A DNA stretch of 40,318 nucleotides. It comes from Plastoroseomonas sp036499545. Lineage in GTDB: Bacteria > Pseudomonadota > Alphaproteobacteria > Acetobacterales > Acetobacteraceae. The stretch lies in NCBI GenBank assembly GCA_036499545.1, contig DASYDR010000045.1:1-40318 (forward strand). Direction: 5' to 3'. A model generated the notes under the pieces. That model did not search any database. It saw nothing but the letters and a program-made list of their open reading frames with translations, and was not told the DNA's origin. The translations under genes and the position numbers were made by a program. Below, piece after piece: positions 14,994 to 22,082 of this stretch (positions within the stretch are counted from its first letter, which is position 1; the number at the start of each line of letters is the position of its first letter).

Positions 14994-16981
14994 GGGCCTG
15001 GCTGGCCATGGATGCCGCGGCCTTCCTGGCACGCGATCCTGCCGATATCGCCGGGCAGCTCGCGGCGCAGCAGGCGCTGCGCGGCTATGCCGGCACGGCC
15101 GATCAGCAGGCCGCGTGGACGGCGCAGATCGTGACCCTGTGTCACGCACTGGCCGTCCTGCCCGCGACGGGCTGGACCATTGCGCTGGAATACGACCTGC
15201 TCCGGCTGGAGAAGCGCATCGACGCCGTGCTGCTGACCGACCGCGCGATCCTGGCGCTGGAATTCAAGACCAGCGACGCCTCTCCCGCGGCACTGGCCGA
15301 AGCGGAGGACTATGCGCTCGATCTCCGCGACTTCCATGCGGGCAGCCGTGCGCATCCGATCGTGCCCGTGCTGGTGGTGCAGAACGGTATCTGGCCACCG
15401 CCGGCGCAGCCACCATTGCTCTGGGATGGCGTGGTGCCGCCGATGCGGTGCGGCAGCGACGGCCTCGCCAGCCTGGTCGCCTGGATCCAGGCATCGGTAC
15501 CGCCACCGCGCCATCCGCTCGACGGCACCGCCTGGCTCGCCGCGCCCTATCGGCCGGTGCCCGGCATCATCGAGGCGGCGACGATGCTGTATGCACGGAA
15601 CGGGGTCGCGGAGATCGCCGCCGCGCGCGCCGATGCCGCCAGCCTGACGCGCACCACCCAGGCGATCGGGCGCGCGGTCGCGGCGGCGCGCGCGGCGGGT
15701 GACAAGCGCGTGGTCTTCGTCACCGGCATTCCCGGCGCGGGCAAGACGCTCTGCGGCCTCAACACGGTGTTCGGCGTCGGGCATGGCGATGGTGCCGCCT
15801 TCCTGACCGGCAACGCGCCGCTGGTCGCGGTGCTGCGTGCGGCGATCGCCGCCGATGCGGTGCGGCGTGGCGATTGCGCCAGGCCCGAGGCGGAACGCCG
15901 CGCCAAGGCGCGGCTGCAGAATGTGCACCGCTTCCTGGAAGATGGTGCGACCAATGCCGCGATGCGGCCGGCGGAACGGCTGATCGTGTTCGACGAGGCG
16001 CAGCGGGCCTGGGATGCGGCCAAGGCGGTCCTCGGTACCCGCAACAAGCCGTCGCGCCTGACGATGAGCGAGCCGGCCCATACCCTTGACATCATGGGGC
16101 GCCTGGATGGCTGGGCGGTGATCGTCGCCCTGATCGGCAATGGGCAGGAGATCAACACCGGGGAAGCCGGACTCGCGGAATGGGGCCGCGTGATCGCCGC
16201 GGACCCGCGCTGGCGTGCCCTTGCCGCGCCGAGAGCAGTCGACACGCCGGAGGCTCCGCAGCGCCTGGCGGAAGGGCTTCCGCCCTGGCTCGGCCTTGAT
16301 GCGGATCTTGACCTGACGGTTCCGGTGCGCAGCATCCGGGAAAGCTCCGGCGCGGCCTGGGTCGATGCCGTGCTGCGCGACGACGCGACGGCGGCGCGCC
16401 ATATCGCCGAAGCGGCCGACGCCCTGCCCTATCGCGTGACGCGCGACCTCGCCGCCGCGCGCGCGGTGCTGCGGGCCGAGGCGCGTGGGCTGCGGCGGGC
16501 CGGTCTCGTCGCTTCCGCCGGCGCCAAGCGGCTGCGCGCGGATGGGCTCGCGGCGCAATTGGACGACGTCGCGCACTGGTTCCTGCTGCGCTGGCCGGAT
16601 GTGCGCGCCTCCGACGCGCTGGAGACCTTCGCGACGGAGTATGATTGCCAAGGGCTTGAGCTTGACCTGGTTGGCATGGGCTGGGGCGGCGATTTCATCC
16701 GGGGACCGCGGGGCTGGGCCGCCCGGCGCTTCGCGGGCACCCGTTGGCAGCGCGACACGAAGGAGTTCGACTTCGTACGCAACACCTACCGCGTGCTGCT
16801 GACCCGCGCCCGCTACGAGACCATCCTCTATGTCCCGCGCGGCGACGCCGCCGATGCGACGCGCGACCCGGCCGAATTCGACGCCATCGCGGATTTCCTG
16901 TTCGCCTGTGGCGCCCGGCCGCTGGGGGCGGCGCCCGAAGAAGCACTGCCGATCCCCATCCCCCAGCCCGCCCTGCTGTGA
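14990..16981 (+). CDS. PD-(D/E)XK-like nuclease fused to DUF2075 (Schlafen-type) helicase
   Basis: 663 aa. The N-terminal part (about 60-135) contains E67, D78 and E91-F-K93 in IALEYDLLRLEKRIDAVLL and LALEFK, a pattern like a PD-(D/E)XK nuclease. The rest is a DUF2075 ATPase: Walker A GIPGAGKT at 246-253, Walker B IVFDEAQ (335-338 DEAQ), LIGNGQEINTGEAG near 381-394, LTVPVRSIRESS, TEYDCQGLELDLVGMGWGGD (549-568), and NTYRVLLTRAR (598-608). All ATPase motifs look intact. Such proteins are known as uncharacterised DNA/RNA helicases, often in accessory regions. A role in defence against foreign nucleic acid is inference. It has no methylase or sensor partner and is coupled by ATGA to a DMT exporter. 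Confidence 0.82.
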   Translation: MRAWLAMDAAAFLARDPADIAGQLAAQQALRGYAGTADQQAAWTAQIVTLCHALAVLPATGWTIALEYDLLRLEKRIDAVLLTDRAILALEFKTSDASPAALAEAEDYALDLRDFHAGSRAHPIVPVLVVQNGIWPPPAQPPLLWDGVVPPMRCGSDGLASLVAWIQASVPPPRHPLDGTAWLAAPYRPVPGIIEAATMLYARNGVAEIAAARADAASLTRTTQAIGRAVAAARAAGDKRVVFVTGIPGAGKTLCGLNTVFGVGHGDGAAFLTGNAPLVAVLRAAIAADAVRRGDCARPEAERRAKARLQNVHRFLEDGATNAAMRPAERLIVFDEAQRAWDAAKAVLGTRNKPSRLTMSEPAHTLDIMGRLDGWAVIVALIGNGQEINTGEAGLAEWGRVIAADPRWRALAAPRAVDTPEAPQRLAEGLPPWLGLDADLDLTVPVRSIRESSGAAWVDAVLRDDATAARHIAEAADALPYRVTRDLAAARAVLRAEARGLRRAGLVASAGAKRLRADGLAAQLDDVAHWFLLRWPDVRASDALETFATEYDCQGLELDLVGMGWGGDFIRGPRGWAARRFAGTRWQRDTKEFDFVRNTYRVLLTRARYETILYVPRGDAADATRDPAEFDAIADFLFACGARPLGAAPEEALPIPIPQPALL

Positions 16982-17013
16982 CGCCACGCGCCGGACATGC
17001 CAGGATGCGCGCC

Positions 17014-17877
17014 ATGCGCCCGACGATCCTCGCCCTGCTGTCCCTCTTGCTCGCCTGGCCCGCCCTGGCGGATACCGAACTCAAGATCGCCACCTGGAAC
17101 ATCGCCTGGCTCACCACCAAGCCGACCGGGCATCCGGACCTGCCGCGCGATGTCCGCACCCGCTCGCCCGAGGATTTCACGCGGCTGCAGGCCTATGCCG
17201 CACGGCTGGATGCCGCGGTCATCGCCTTGCAGGAAGTGGATGGGCCGCTCGCCGCCGCCCGCGTCTTCGACAACCGTGACTATGTGATCCACCTGACCGA
17301 CGAGAACGACGTGCAGCGGCCCGGCTTTGCGTGGCGCCGCAACCTGCGCGTCACCCGCAACCCCGACCTGGTCGGGCTGGACCTGCGGCCGAGCGCCCGC
17401 TTCTCCCTCCGCCGCGGTGCCGATATCACGGTGGAGACGGAAGGCGGGTCGCGGCTGCGGCTGCTGTCCATCCACCTCAACGCCGGCTGCCGCGAAGGGC
17501 CGATCGCCCGGTCGGAGCGGCGCGAATGCGACAGCCTCGGCCGCCAGATCCCGGTGCTCGCCGGCTGGATCGCCGAGCGGCGGCGCGAGGGCGTGCCCTT
17601 CATGATCCTGGGCGACTTCAATCGCCGCATCGGCCGCAATGACGAATTGTTCGAGCAACTGTCGGAGGCGGCGCCGCTGACGCATGCGAATGCCGGCTTC
17701 TCCAACCCCTGCTGGGGCGGCGGCAGCTTCATCGACCAGATCCTGGTGGGCGGCGCGGCCCGCGGCTGGGTGGAGGATGGCAGCCTGCGCGTGCTGGTCT
17801 ACGCCGAGCAGGATCGGCGCCTGCGCGACCGGCTCTCCGATCATTGCCCGGTCAGCCTGCGGGTGCGCATGCCCTGA
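17014..17877 (+). CDS. Secreted endonuclease/exonuclease/phosphatase-family protein
   Basis: 287 aa from the ATG at 17014; an in-frame ATG at 17005 is an alternative. A signal peptide (MRPTILALLSLLLAWPALAD) precedes an EEP domain with the expected metal and catalytic motifs: KIATWNIAWL, IALQEVDG, LLSIHLNAGC, FMILGDFNRR and a C-terminal SDHCPVSL. The fold is shared by DNase I, sphingomyelinase and inositol phosphatases; export plus DNase-like motifs make an extracellular nuclease or phosphodiesterase plausible. Conserved extra cysteines (ECDSLG, NPCWGG) could form a disulfide. It starts 32 bases after the nuclease-helicase gene. Confidence 0.87.
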   Translation: MRPTILALLSLLLAWPALADTELKIATWNIAWLTTKPTGHPDLPRDVRTRSPEDFTRLQAYAARLDAAVIALQEVDGPLAAARVFDNRDYVIHLTDENDVQRPGFAWRRNLRVTRNPDLVGLDLRPSARFSLRRGADITVETEGGSRLRLLSIHLNAGCREGPIARSERRECDSLGRQIPVLAGWIAERRREGVPFMILGDFNRRIGRNDELFEQLSEAAPLTHANAGFSNPCWGGGSFIDQILVGGAARGWVEDGSLRVLVYAEQDRRLRDRLSDHCPVSLRVRMP

Positions 17878-17944
17878 CCGCCGCCCGGACGGGGTGCGCC
17901 AGGTCACTGGACCCGCGCCGGCGACACGGCTAGGCAGGCGTTTC

Positions 17945-17972
17945 GGGCCAATCGTTGCAAAGACGATGGCCC
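17945..17972. terminator. Bulged hairpin after the EEP gene
   Basis: GGGCCAATCGT at 17945-17955 pairs with ACGATGGCCC at 17963-17972 with one bulged A and a 7-base loop. It lies 68 bases after the upstream stop and 42 bases before the first AraC start. It may terminate transcription or structure the AraC leader; there is no T-tract. Confidence 0.4.
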
Positions 17973-18013
17973 GGGCCGGGCAAAGGGCGCGGCCGCCGGG
18001 ACGGGGCAGGGCC

Positions 18014-18874
18014 ATGGCGCGGGGCTTTTCGGCCGCTTACGACGCTTGCGGCATCGGTCGCCGCCACTACCAGGCCTGGGCGCTGCCGCAGGATGCCGAG
18101 CTGATCCGGGCGAAAAATCCACCCTTGCCATTCCTGCGCGCCCGGCACCGCATGGCGGCGGTGGTGCATCTCTGCCGGAGCGTGGCGCCAGGCCGGATCA
18201 CGCGCCATATCGGTGAGACGCGCGACCTGCCCGCGCCCCGGGTCGGGCTGATCGAGCTGACGCCCGGCGATACCGATATCGACTTCGAAGCCGGGGCGGC
18301 GACGGAGATGCTGACGCTCTCCCTGCCCCGGACCCTGTTCACCGCGATCGACGCCGATCCGGACCGCATGTTCGGGCGCGGCCTGGCCCCTTTCCGCGAC
18401 ACCGCGCTGCGCGCCGTGCTGCTCGATCTCGCGGAGCGGGCGGCGGCCGGGGCGAGCGAGCGGCTCTTCGCCAGCCACGCGCTGTGCTTCATCGCGGCGG
18501 GTCTGGCGGCGCCCCGGCGCGCGGCGTCGAAGCGGCCCCTGGATGGCGCCCGGCTGGCCCGCGTGCTGGATGCGATCGAGACGGCGGTGGCGGAGACCGT
18601 GGGTGAGGCGCCATCGCTGGCCATGCTCGCGCGGCTGGCGGGATTGTCGCTGTCCGAATTCGTGCGCGGCTTCCGGGCGGCCACCAACGAAACCCCACAT
18701 GCCTATCTGACGCGCCGGCGGATCGAACGGGCGCAGGCGCTGCTGCGCCAGCAACGCGCCCTGCCCCTGGCCGAGGTGGCGACGATGCTCGGCTTCGCCG
18801 ATCAGGCCCATTTCAGCCGGCGCTTCCGCCAGGTGACCGGCACCACCCCGACGCGCTTCCGCCGCGATGGCTGA
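18014..18874 (+). CDS. AraC-family transcriptional regulator (tandem paralogue 1)
   Basis: 286 aa from ATG at 18014 (MARGFSAAYDACG). The C-terminal AraC DNA-binding domain has two HTH motifs: SLAMLARLAGLSLSEFVRGF and LPLAEVATMLGFADQAHFSR, then RFRQVTGTTPTRFRR. The N-terminal about 170 residues form a ligand or dimerisation domain of no named family. The next gene is a close paralogue in the same order, more than half identical by eye along its length; the two overlap by 8 bases (18867-18874). Upstream in-frame codons exist, but alignment with the paralogue, which begins with the shared GFSAAY segment a little further in, supports this start. The target is unknown. Confidence 0.88.
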   Translation: MARGFSAAYDACGIGRRHYQAWALPQDAELIRAKNPPLPFLRARHRMAAVVHLCRSVAPGRITRHIGETRDLPAPRVGLIELTPGDTDIDFEAGAATEMLTLSLPRTLFTAIDADPDRMFGRGLAPFRDTALRAVLLDLAERAAAGASERLFASHALCFIAAGLAAPRRAASKRPLDGARLARVLDAIETAVAETVGEAPSLAMLARLAGLSLSEFVRGFRAATNETPHAYLTRRRIERAQALLRQQRALPLAEVATMLGFADQAHFSRRFRQVTGTTPTRFRRDG

Positions 18875-19766
18875 GGTGGATCACGCCGACAGCCCGGAGC
18901 GGCACCGGTCGAAGGGCTTCTCCGCCGCCTACGAAGCCTGCATCCTTGGCCTCGGCCGCTACGCGACCTGGGCGCTGCCGCGAGGCGCCGAGCTGATGCA
19001 CGCGCGGAACCCGCCGGCACCCCACATCCGGGCGCGGCATGGCATGGCAATCGCGATGCATCTCTGCCTTGGCGTCACACCGGGACGGATCACCCGGCAT
19101 GTCGGCGAACTCCGCAACCTGCCGGCACCCCGGCTCGGCCTGATCACCCTGACGCCTGGCCATACCGATCTGGAATACGAAGCCGAAGGCGGGACGGAGA
19201 TGCTGACCCTCTCCCTGCCGAAGACGCTCTTCGCCATGCTGGACGCCAGCCCGGACCGGGCCTTCCGGCGCGGGCTGCCGCCCTTCCGCGATGACGCCTT
19301 GCGCGCGGTGCTGCGCGAACTGGCGGAGCGCGCGCGGGAGGGGAGCAGCGAGCGCCTGTTCACCGACCACGCGCTCTGCTTCCTGGCCGCGGCCCTGGCG
19401 ACGCCGCGGGTCGCGGCGCCAGGCCGGAAGCTCGACGGCGCCCGCCTCGCGCGGGTGCTGGATGCGATCGAGACGGCGATCAGCGAAGACCCGGCGGAGC
19501 CGCCCGCCCTGTCCGCGCTGGCCAGCCTGGCGGGGCTGTCCCTGGCCGAATTCGCGCGCGGGTTCCGGGCGGCGACGGGCGAAGCCCCCCATGCCTACAT
19601 CACCCGTCGCCGCATCGAGCGCGCCCAGGCGCTGCTCCGGTCGCAGCCCGGACTGCCGCCGGCGGAGGTGGCGGCCGCGCTCGGCTTCGCCGACCAGGCG
19701 CATTTCAGCCGGCGCTTCCGCCAAATGACGGGCACCACCCCGGCGCGCTTCCGCCGCGAAAGCTGA
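18867..19766 (+). CDS. AraC-family transcriptional regulator (tandem paralogue 2)
   Basis: 299 aa. It begins MAEVDHADSPERHRSKGFSA and then follows the previous protein closely (GRITRHVGELRNLPAPRLGL, TEMLTLSLPKTLF, HALCFLAAALATPR). The C-terminal AraC domain has both HTH motifs (ALASLAGLSLAEFARGF, LPPAEVAAALGFADQAHFSR). The overlap with the first copy suggests translational coupling and possible heterodimer formation. The pair looks like a local tandem duplication. A hairpin follows 22 bases after the stop, and the next gene is an MFS transporter that may or may not be a target. Confidence 0.88.
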   Translation: MAEVDHADSPERHRSKGFSAAYEACILGLGRYATWALPRGAELMHARNPPAPHIRARHGMAIAMHLCLGVTPGRITRHVGELRNLPAPRLGLITLTPGHTDLEYEAEGGTEMLTLSLPKTLFAMLDASPDRAFRRGLPPFRDDALRAVLRELAERAREGSSERLFTDHALCFLAAALATPRVAAPGRKLDGARLARVLDAIETAISEDPAEPPALSALASLAGLSLAEFARGFRAATGEAPHAYITRRRIERAQALLRSQPGLPPAEVAAALGFADQAHFSRRFRQMTGTTPARFRRES

Positions 19767-19788
19767 TCACCCGGGGCCGGGCGAGGAA

Positions 19789-19814
19789 GGGCTGGGCGCA
19801 TCGGCGCGCAGCCC
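19789..19814 (+). terminator. Hairpin after tandem araC genes
   Basis: GGGCTG-g-GCGC (19789-19799) pairs with GCGC-g-CAGCCC (19804-19814) around an ATCG loop, 22 bases after the second araC stop and 60 bases before the MFS start. It is a strong stem without a T-tract and is a probable transcript end. Confidence 0.5.
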
Positions 19815-19874
19815 CTAGGCTTGCGGCCTGACAACAATGCCGGGTGCCACGGCGCATCGGGCTGAGGCGCCGGC

Positions 19875-21107
19875 TTGTCCATTTTCCTTCGGGTCACCCT
19901 GCCGCTGGCCGGCATGAACTTCGTCAACCAGATGGCGCGCGCGGTCATCGCGACCATCGGGCCCGTACTCGCGCTCGAGCTCGGGCTGTCGGCGAGTGGC
20001 CTCGGGCTGCTCGCCGCCGCGGTCTTCGTGACCTATGCGATGGCGCAATTGCCGGTCGGGCTGGCACTCGACCTGTTCGGGGCCCGGCGGACGCAGACCG
20101 TGCTGGCCTCCATCGCCGGCATCGGCAGCCTGATGTCGGCGCTCGCGCCGGATGCGCTGCTGCTCGGCCTTGGGCGAATGATCACCGGCATCGGCATCGC
20201 CGCCGGGCTGATGGGCATGCTGCAGGCCAATACGCAGTGGTATCCGCGGGAGAGGGTCGCGGCCGTGACCGGGCGCGGCTCCTTCATCGCGGCACTGGGT
20301 GGCCTCAGCGCAACCCTGCCGGTGCAATACCTGCTGCCGATCATCGGCTGGCGCGGCGCTTTCTGCGGCATTGCCGTGATCGCCTTCGCCGTCGCGCTCT
20401 GGATCTGGTTCTCGGTGCCCGACCGTCCGCCTGGCATCGCCATGCGGGAGCGGCGGCGGCTGCGTGATGAGGTCGCGGAGTATGGCCGCATTTTCCGCCA
20501 TGCCGGCTTTCTGCGCTTCCTGCCCATGGTCGCGATGATCACCGCGCTGAGCTTCACCATGATGGGCCTCTGGGCCGGCCCCTGGCTGCGCGATGTCGGC
20601 GGCCTGCCCGACCATCCGCGCGCCACGGCGCTGCTCTGCCTCGCCCTGGGCGCGACGCTCGGCAGCCTGGTGCTGGGGCACTGGGCCAGCGCGGCGCAGG
20701 CACGCGGCTGGCCGGCGTTGACCGTGCCGGCCCTGGCGCTGGCGGGCCAGGCGCTGTTGCTGCTGGTGCTGATGACGGCGCCGGGCGGCGGGTTCGGGGT
20801 GCTGGCGCCGCTCTGGTTCGCCTTCGGCTTCGCCGGCGCCGGCGGGCCGCCGGGCTATGCCGCGCTGGCCCAGATCTTCCCGCGCGAGTTGGCCGGGCGG
20901 GTCGCGACCTCGGTCAACCTGACCATGCTGGTGATCGTGATCCTGCTGCAGAATGCGATCGGCTGGGTGCTGGACCTCTGGCCGCGCATGGCGACCGGCG
21001 GCTGGAATCCGGAGGGCTACGCCGCCGCTTTCGGCGGCATCCTGTTGCTGCAGGCTGCCGCCGCCTGCGCGACGCTGCGACCAGGACAGGGAAGGAAACG
21101 GGCATGA
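19875..21107 (+). CDS. Major facilitator superfamily transporter
   Basis: 410 aa with about twelve transmembrane helices. The start is a TTG at 19875 with GAGG seven bases upstream; the next in-frame ATG (at GMNF) would cut into helix 1. The MFS loop 2-3 motif appears as LDLFGARRTQ, and helix 4 as LGRMITGIGIAAGLMGML. A cytoplasmic loop (about 180-205) separates the halves. The substrate is not predictable. Its stop overlaps the ATG of ppk2 (ATGA at 21104-21107), so the two are coupled, which might point to an import-linked or phosphate-related function, but that is inference. Confidence 0.87.
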   Translation: MSIFLRVTLPLAGMNFVNQMARAVIATIGPVLALELGLSASGLGLLAAAVFVTYAMAQLPVGLALDLFGARRTQTVLASIAGIGSLMSALAPDALLLGLGRMITGIGIAAGLMGMLQANTQWYPRERVAAVTGRGSFIAALGGLSATLPVQYLLPIIGWRGAFCGIAVIAFAVALWIWFSVPDRPPGIAMRERRRLRDEVAEYGRIFRHAGFLRFLPMVAMITALSFTMMGLWAGPWLRDVGGLPDHPRATALLCLALGATLGSLVLGHWASAAQARGWPALTVPALALAGQALLLLVLMTAPGGGFGVLAPLWFAFGFAGAGGPPGYAALAQIFPRELAGRVATSVNLTMLVIVILLQNAIGWVLDLWPRMATGGWNPEGYAAAFGGILLLQAAAACATLRPGQGRKRA

Positions 21108-21985
21108 TCGACAAGCGCCTGCGCAAGCTGCTCGACCGCTACCGGGTGACCGGCGGCAAGGGCTTCCGCCTGAAGGACCATGACCCCGGCGACAGCGGCG
21201 GCCTCGACCTCGACAAGGAGACCGCCCAGGCGATGCTCGCCGAGAGCACCAGCATCCTGGCCGAGCAGCAGGACAAGCTCTATGCGCAGGATCGCTGGTC
21301 GGTGCTCTGCATCTTCCAGGCGATGGATGCCGCGGGCAAGGATGGGGCGGTCAAGCACGTCTTCACCGGCGTCAATCCGCAGGGCTGCCATGTGGTCAGC
21401 TTCAAGGCGCCGAGCGCTGCCGAACTCGACCATGATTTCCTCTGGCGCCATGCGGTCGCGCTGCCGCAGCGCGGCCAGATCGGCATCCATAACCGGAGCT
21501 GGTACGAGGAGGTGCTCGTCGTGCGCGTGCACCAGAAGATCCTGGCGGCGCAGAAGCTGCCGGAGCCGCTGGTCGGCAAGCATATCTTCGATGAGCGCCT
21601 GGAAGACATCGCCGCCTATGAGCGCTACCTGGCGCGACAGGGCGTGGTCATCCTGAAATTCTTCCTCAACGTCTCCAAGGACGAGCAGCGCAAGCGCTTC
21701 CTCGAACGCATCGAGCAGCCGGAGAAGAACTGGAAGTTCAACGGCGGCGACGTCGCCGAGCGGGCGCACTGGAAGGCCTATCAATCGGCCTATGAGGACG
21801 CCATCCGCGCGACGGCGGCGCCGCATGCGCCCTGGTTCGTGGTACCGGCCGACAACAAGCGCTTCACCCGCATCATCGTGGCCGACGCGATCGCGGAGGC
21901 GATGGACAAGCTCGACCTGCGCTACCCGAGCGTGGACGACGCGACGCGCGCCGAGCTGGCGACGGCGAAGCAGTCCCTGGGCTGA
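21104..21985 (+). CDS. ppk2: Polyphosphate kinase 2 family protein (PPK2)
   Basis: 293 aa, single-domain PPK2. It transfers phosphate between polyphosphate and nucleotides in the cytoplasm. The Walker A-like motif is in FQAMDAAGKDGAVKHV (about 72-87), the second core motif is NRSWYEEVLVVRVH, and the lid region is EKNWKFNGGDVAERAHW. The C-terminal HAPWFVVPADNKRFTRIIVA and LDLRYP resemble class III members able to use AMP as well as ADP, but the class call is an inference from memory of the family. It is coupled to the MFS gene by ATGA and is followed by a GC-rich hairpin. Confidence 0.92.
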   Translation: MIDKRLRKLLDRYRVTGGKGFRLKDHDPGDSGGLDLDKETAQAMLAESTSILAEQQDKLYAQDRWSVLCIFQAMDAAGKDGAVKHVFTGVNPQGCHVVSFKAPSAAELDHDFLWRHAVALPQRGQIGIHNRSWYEEVLVVRVHQKILAAQKLPEPLVGKHIFDERLEDIAAYERYLARQGVVILKFFLNVSKDEQRKRFLERIEQPEKNWKFNGGDVAERAHWKAYQSAYEDAIRATAAPHAPWFVVPADNKRFTRIIVADAIAEAMDKLDLRYPSVDDATRAELATAKQSLG

Positions 21986-22017
21986 GCATGGCAGCCACGG
22001 ACCCGATCCTTTCCATC

Positions 22018-22043
22018 GCGCCGCCGGCCCCGGCGGGCGGCGC
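22018..22043 (+). terminator. GC-rich hairpin after ppk2
   Basis: GCGCCGCC (22018-22025) pairs with GGCGGCGC (22036-22043) around a 10-base loop, 32 bases after the ppk2 stop. Only a weak ATTCTTT follows at distance. It probably ends the MFS-ppk2 transcript before the AT-rich start of the next gene. Confidence 0.5.
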
Positions 22044-22082
22044 GCCAATCCCCATTCTTTGCAGCCGCAAGCTTAGGAAACG

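Noticed and set aside
12768..15149. 793-codon minus-strand frame crossing repeat copy B, the GNAT gene and the exporter
   Set aside because: It spans three real plus-strand features; a similar peptide arises opposite each repeat copy only because the DNA repeats.
14348..16987. Very long open frame (879 codons) opposite the nuclease-helicase gene
   Set aside because: It is an antisense shadow created by GC-rich third positions; its translation is low-complexity and has no motif, while the other strand encodes intact helicase motifs.
17684..18013. N-terminal extension of the first AraC protein by about 110 residues
   Set aside because: The extension overlaps the end of the EEP gene, is low-complexity and has no counterpart in the adjacent paralogue.
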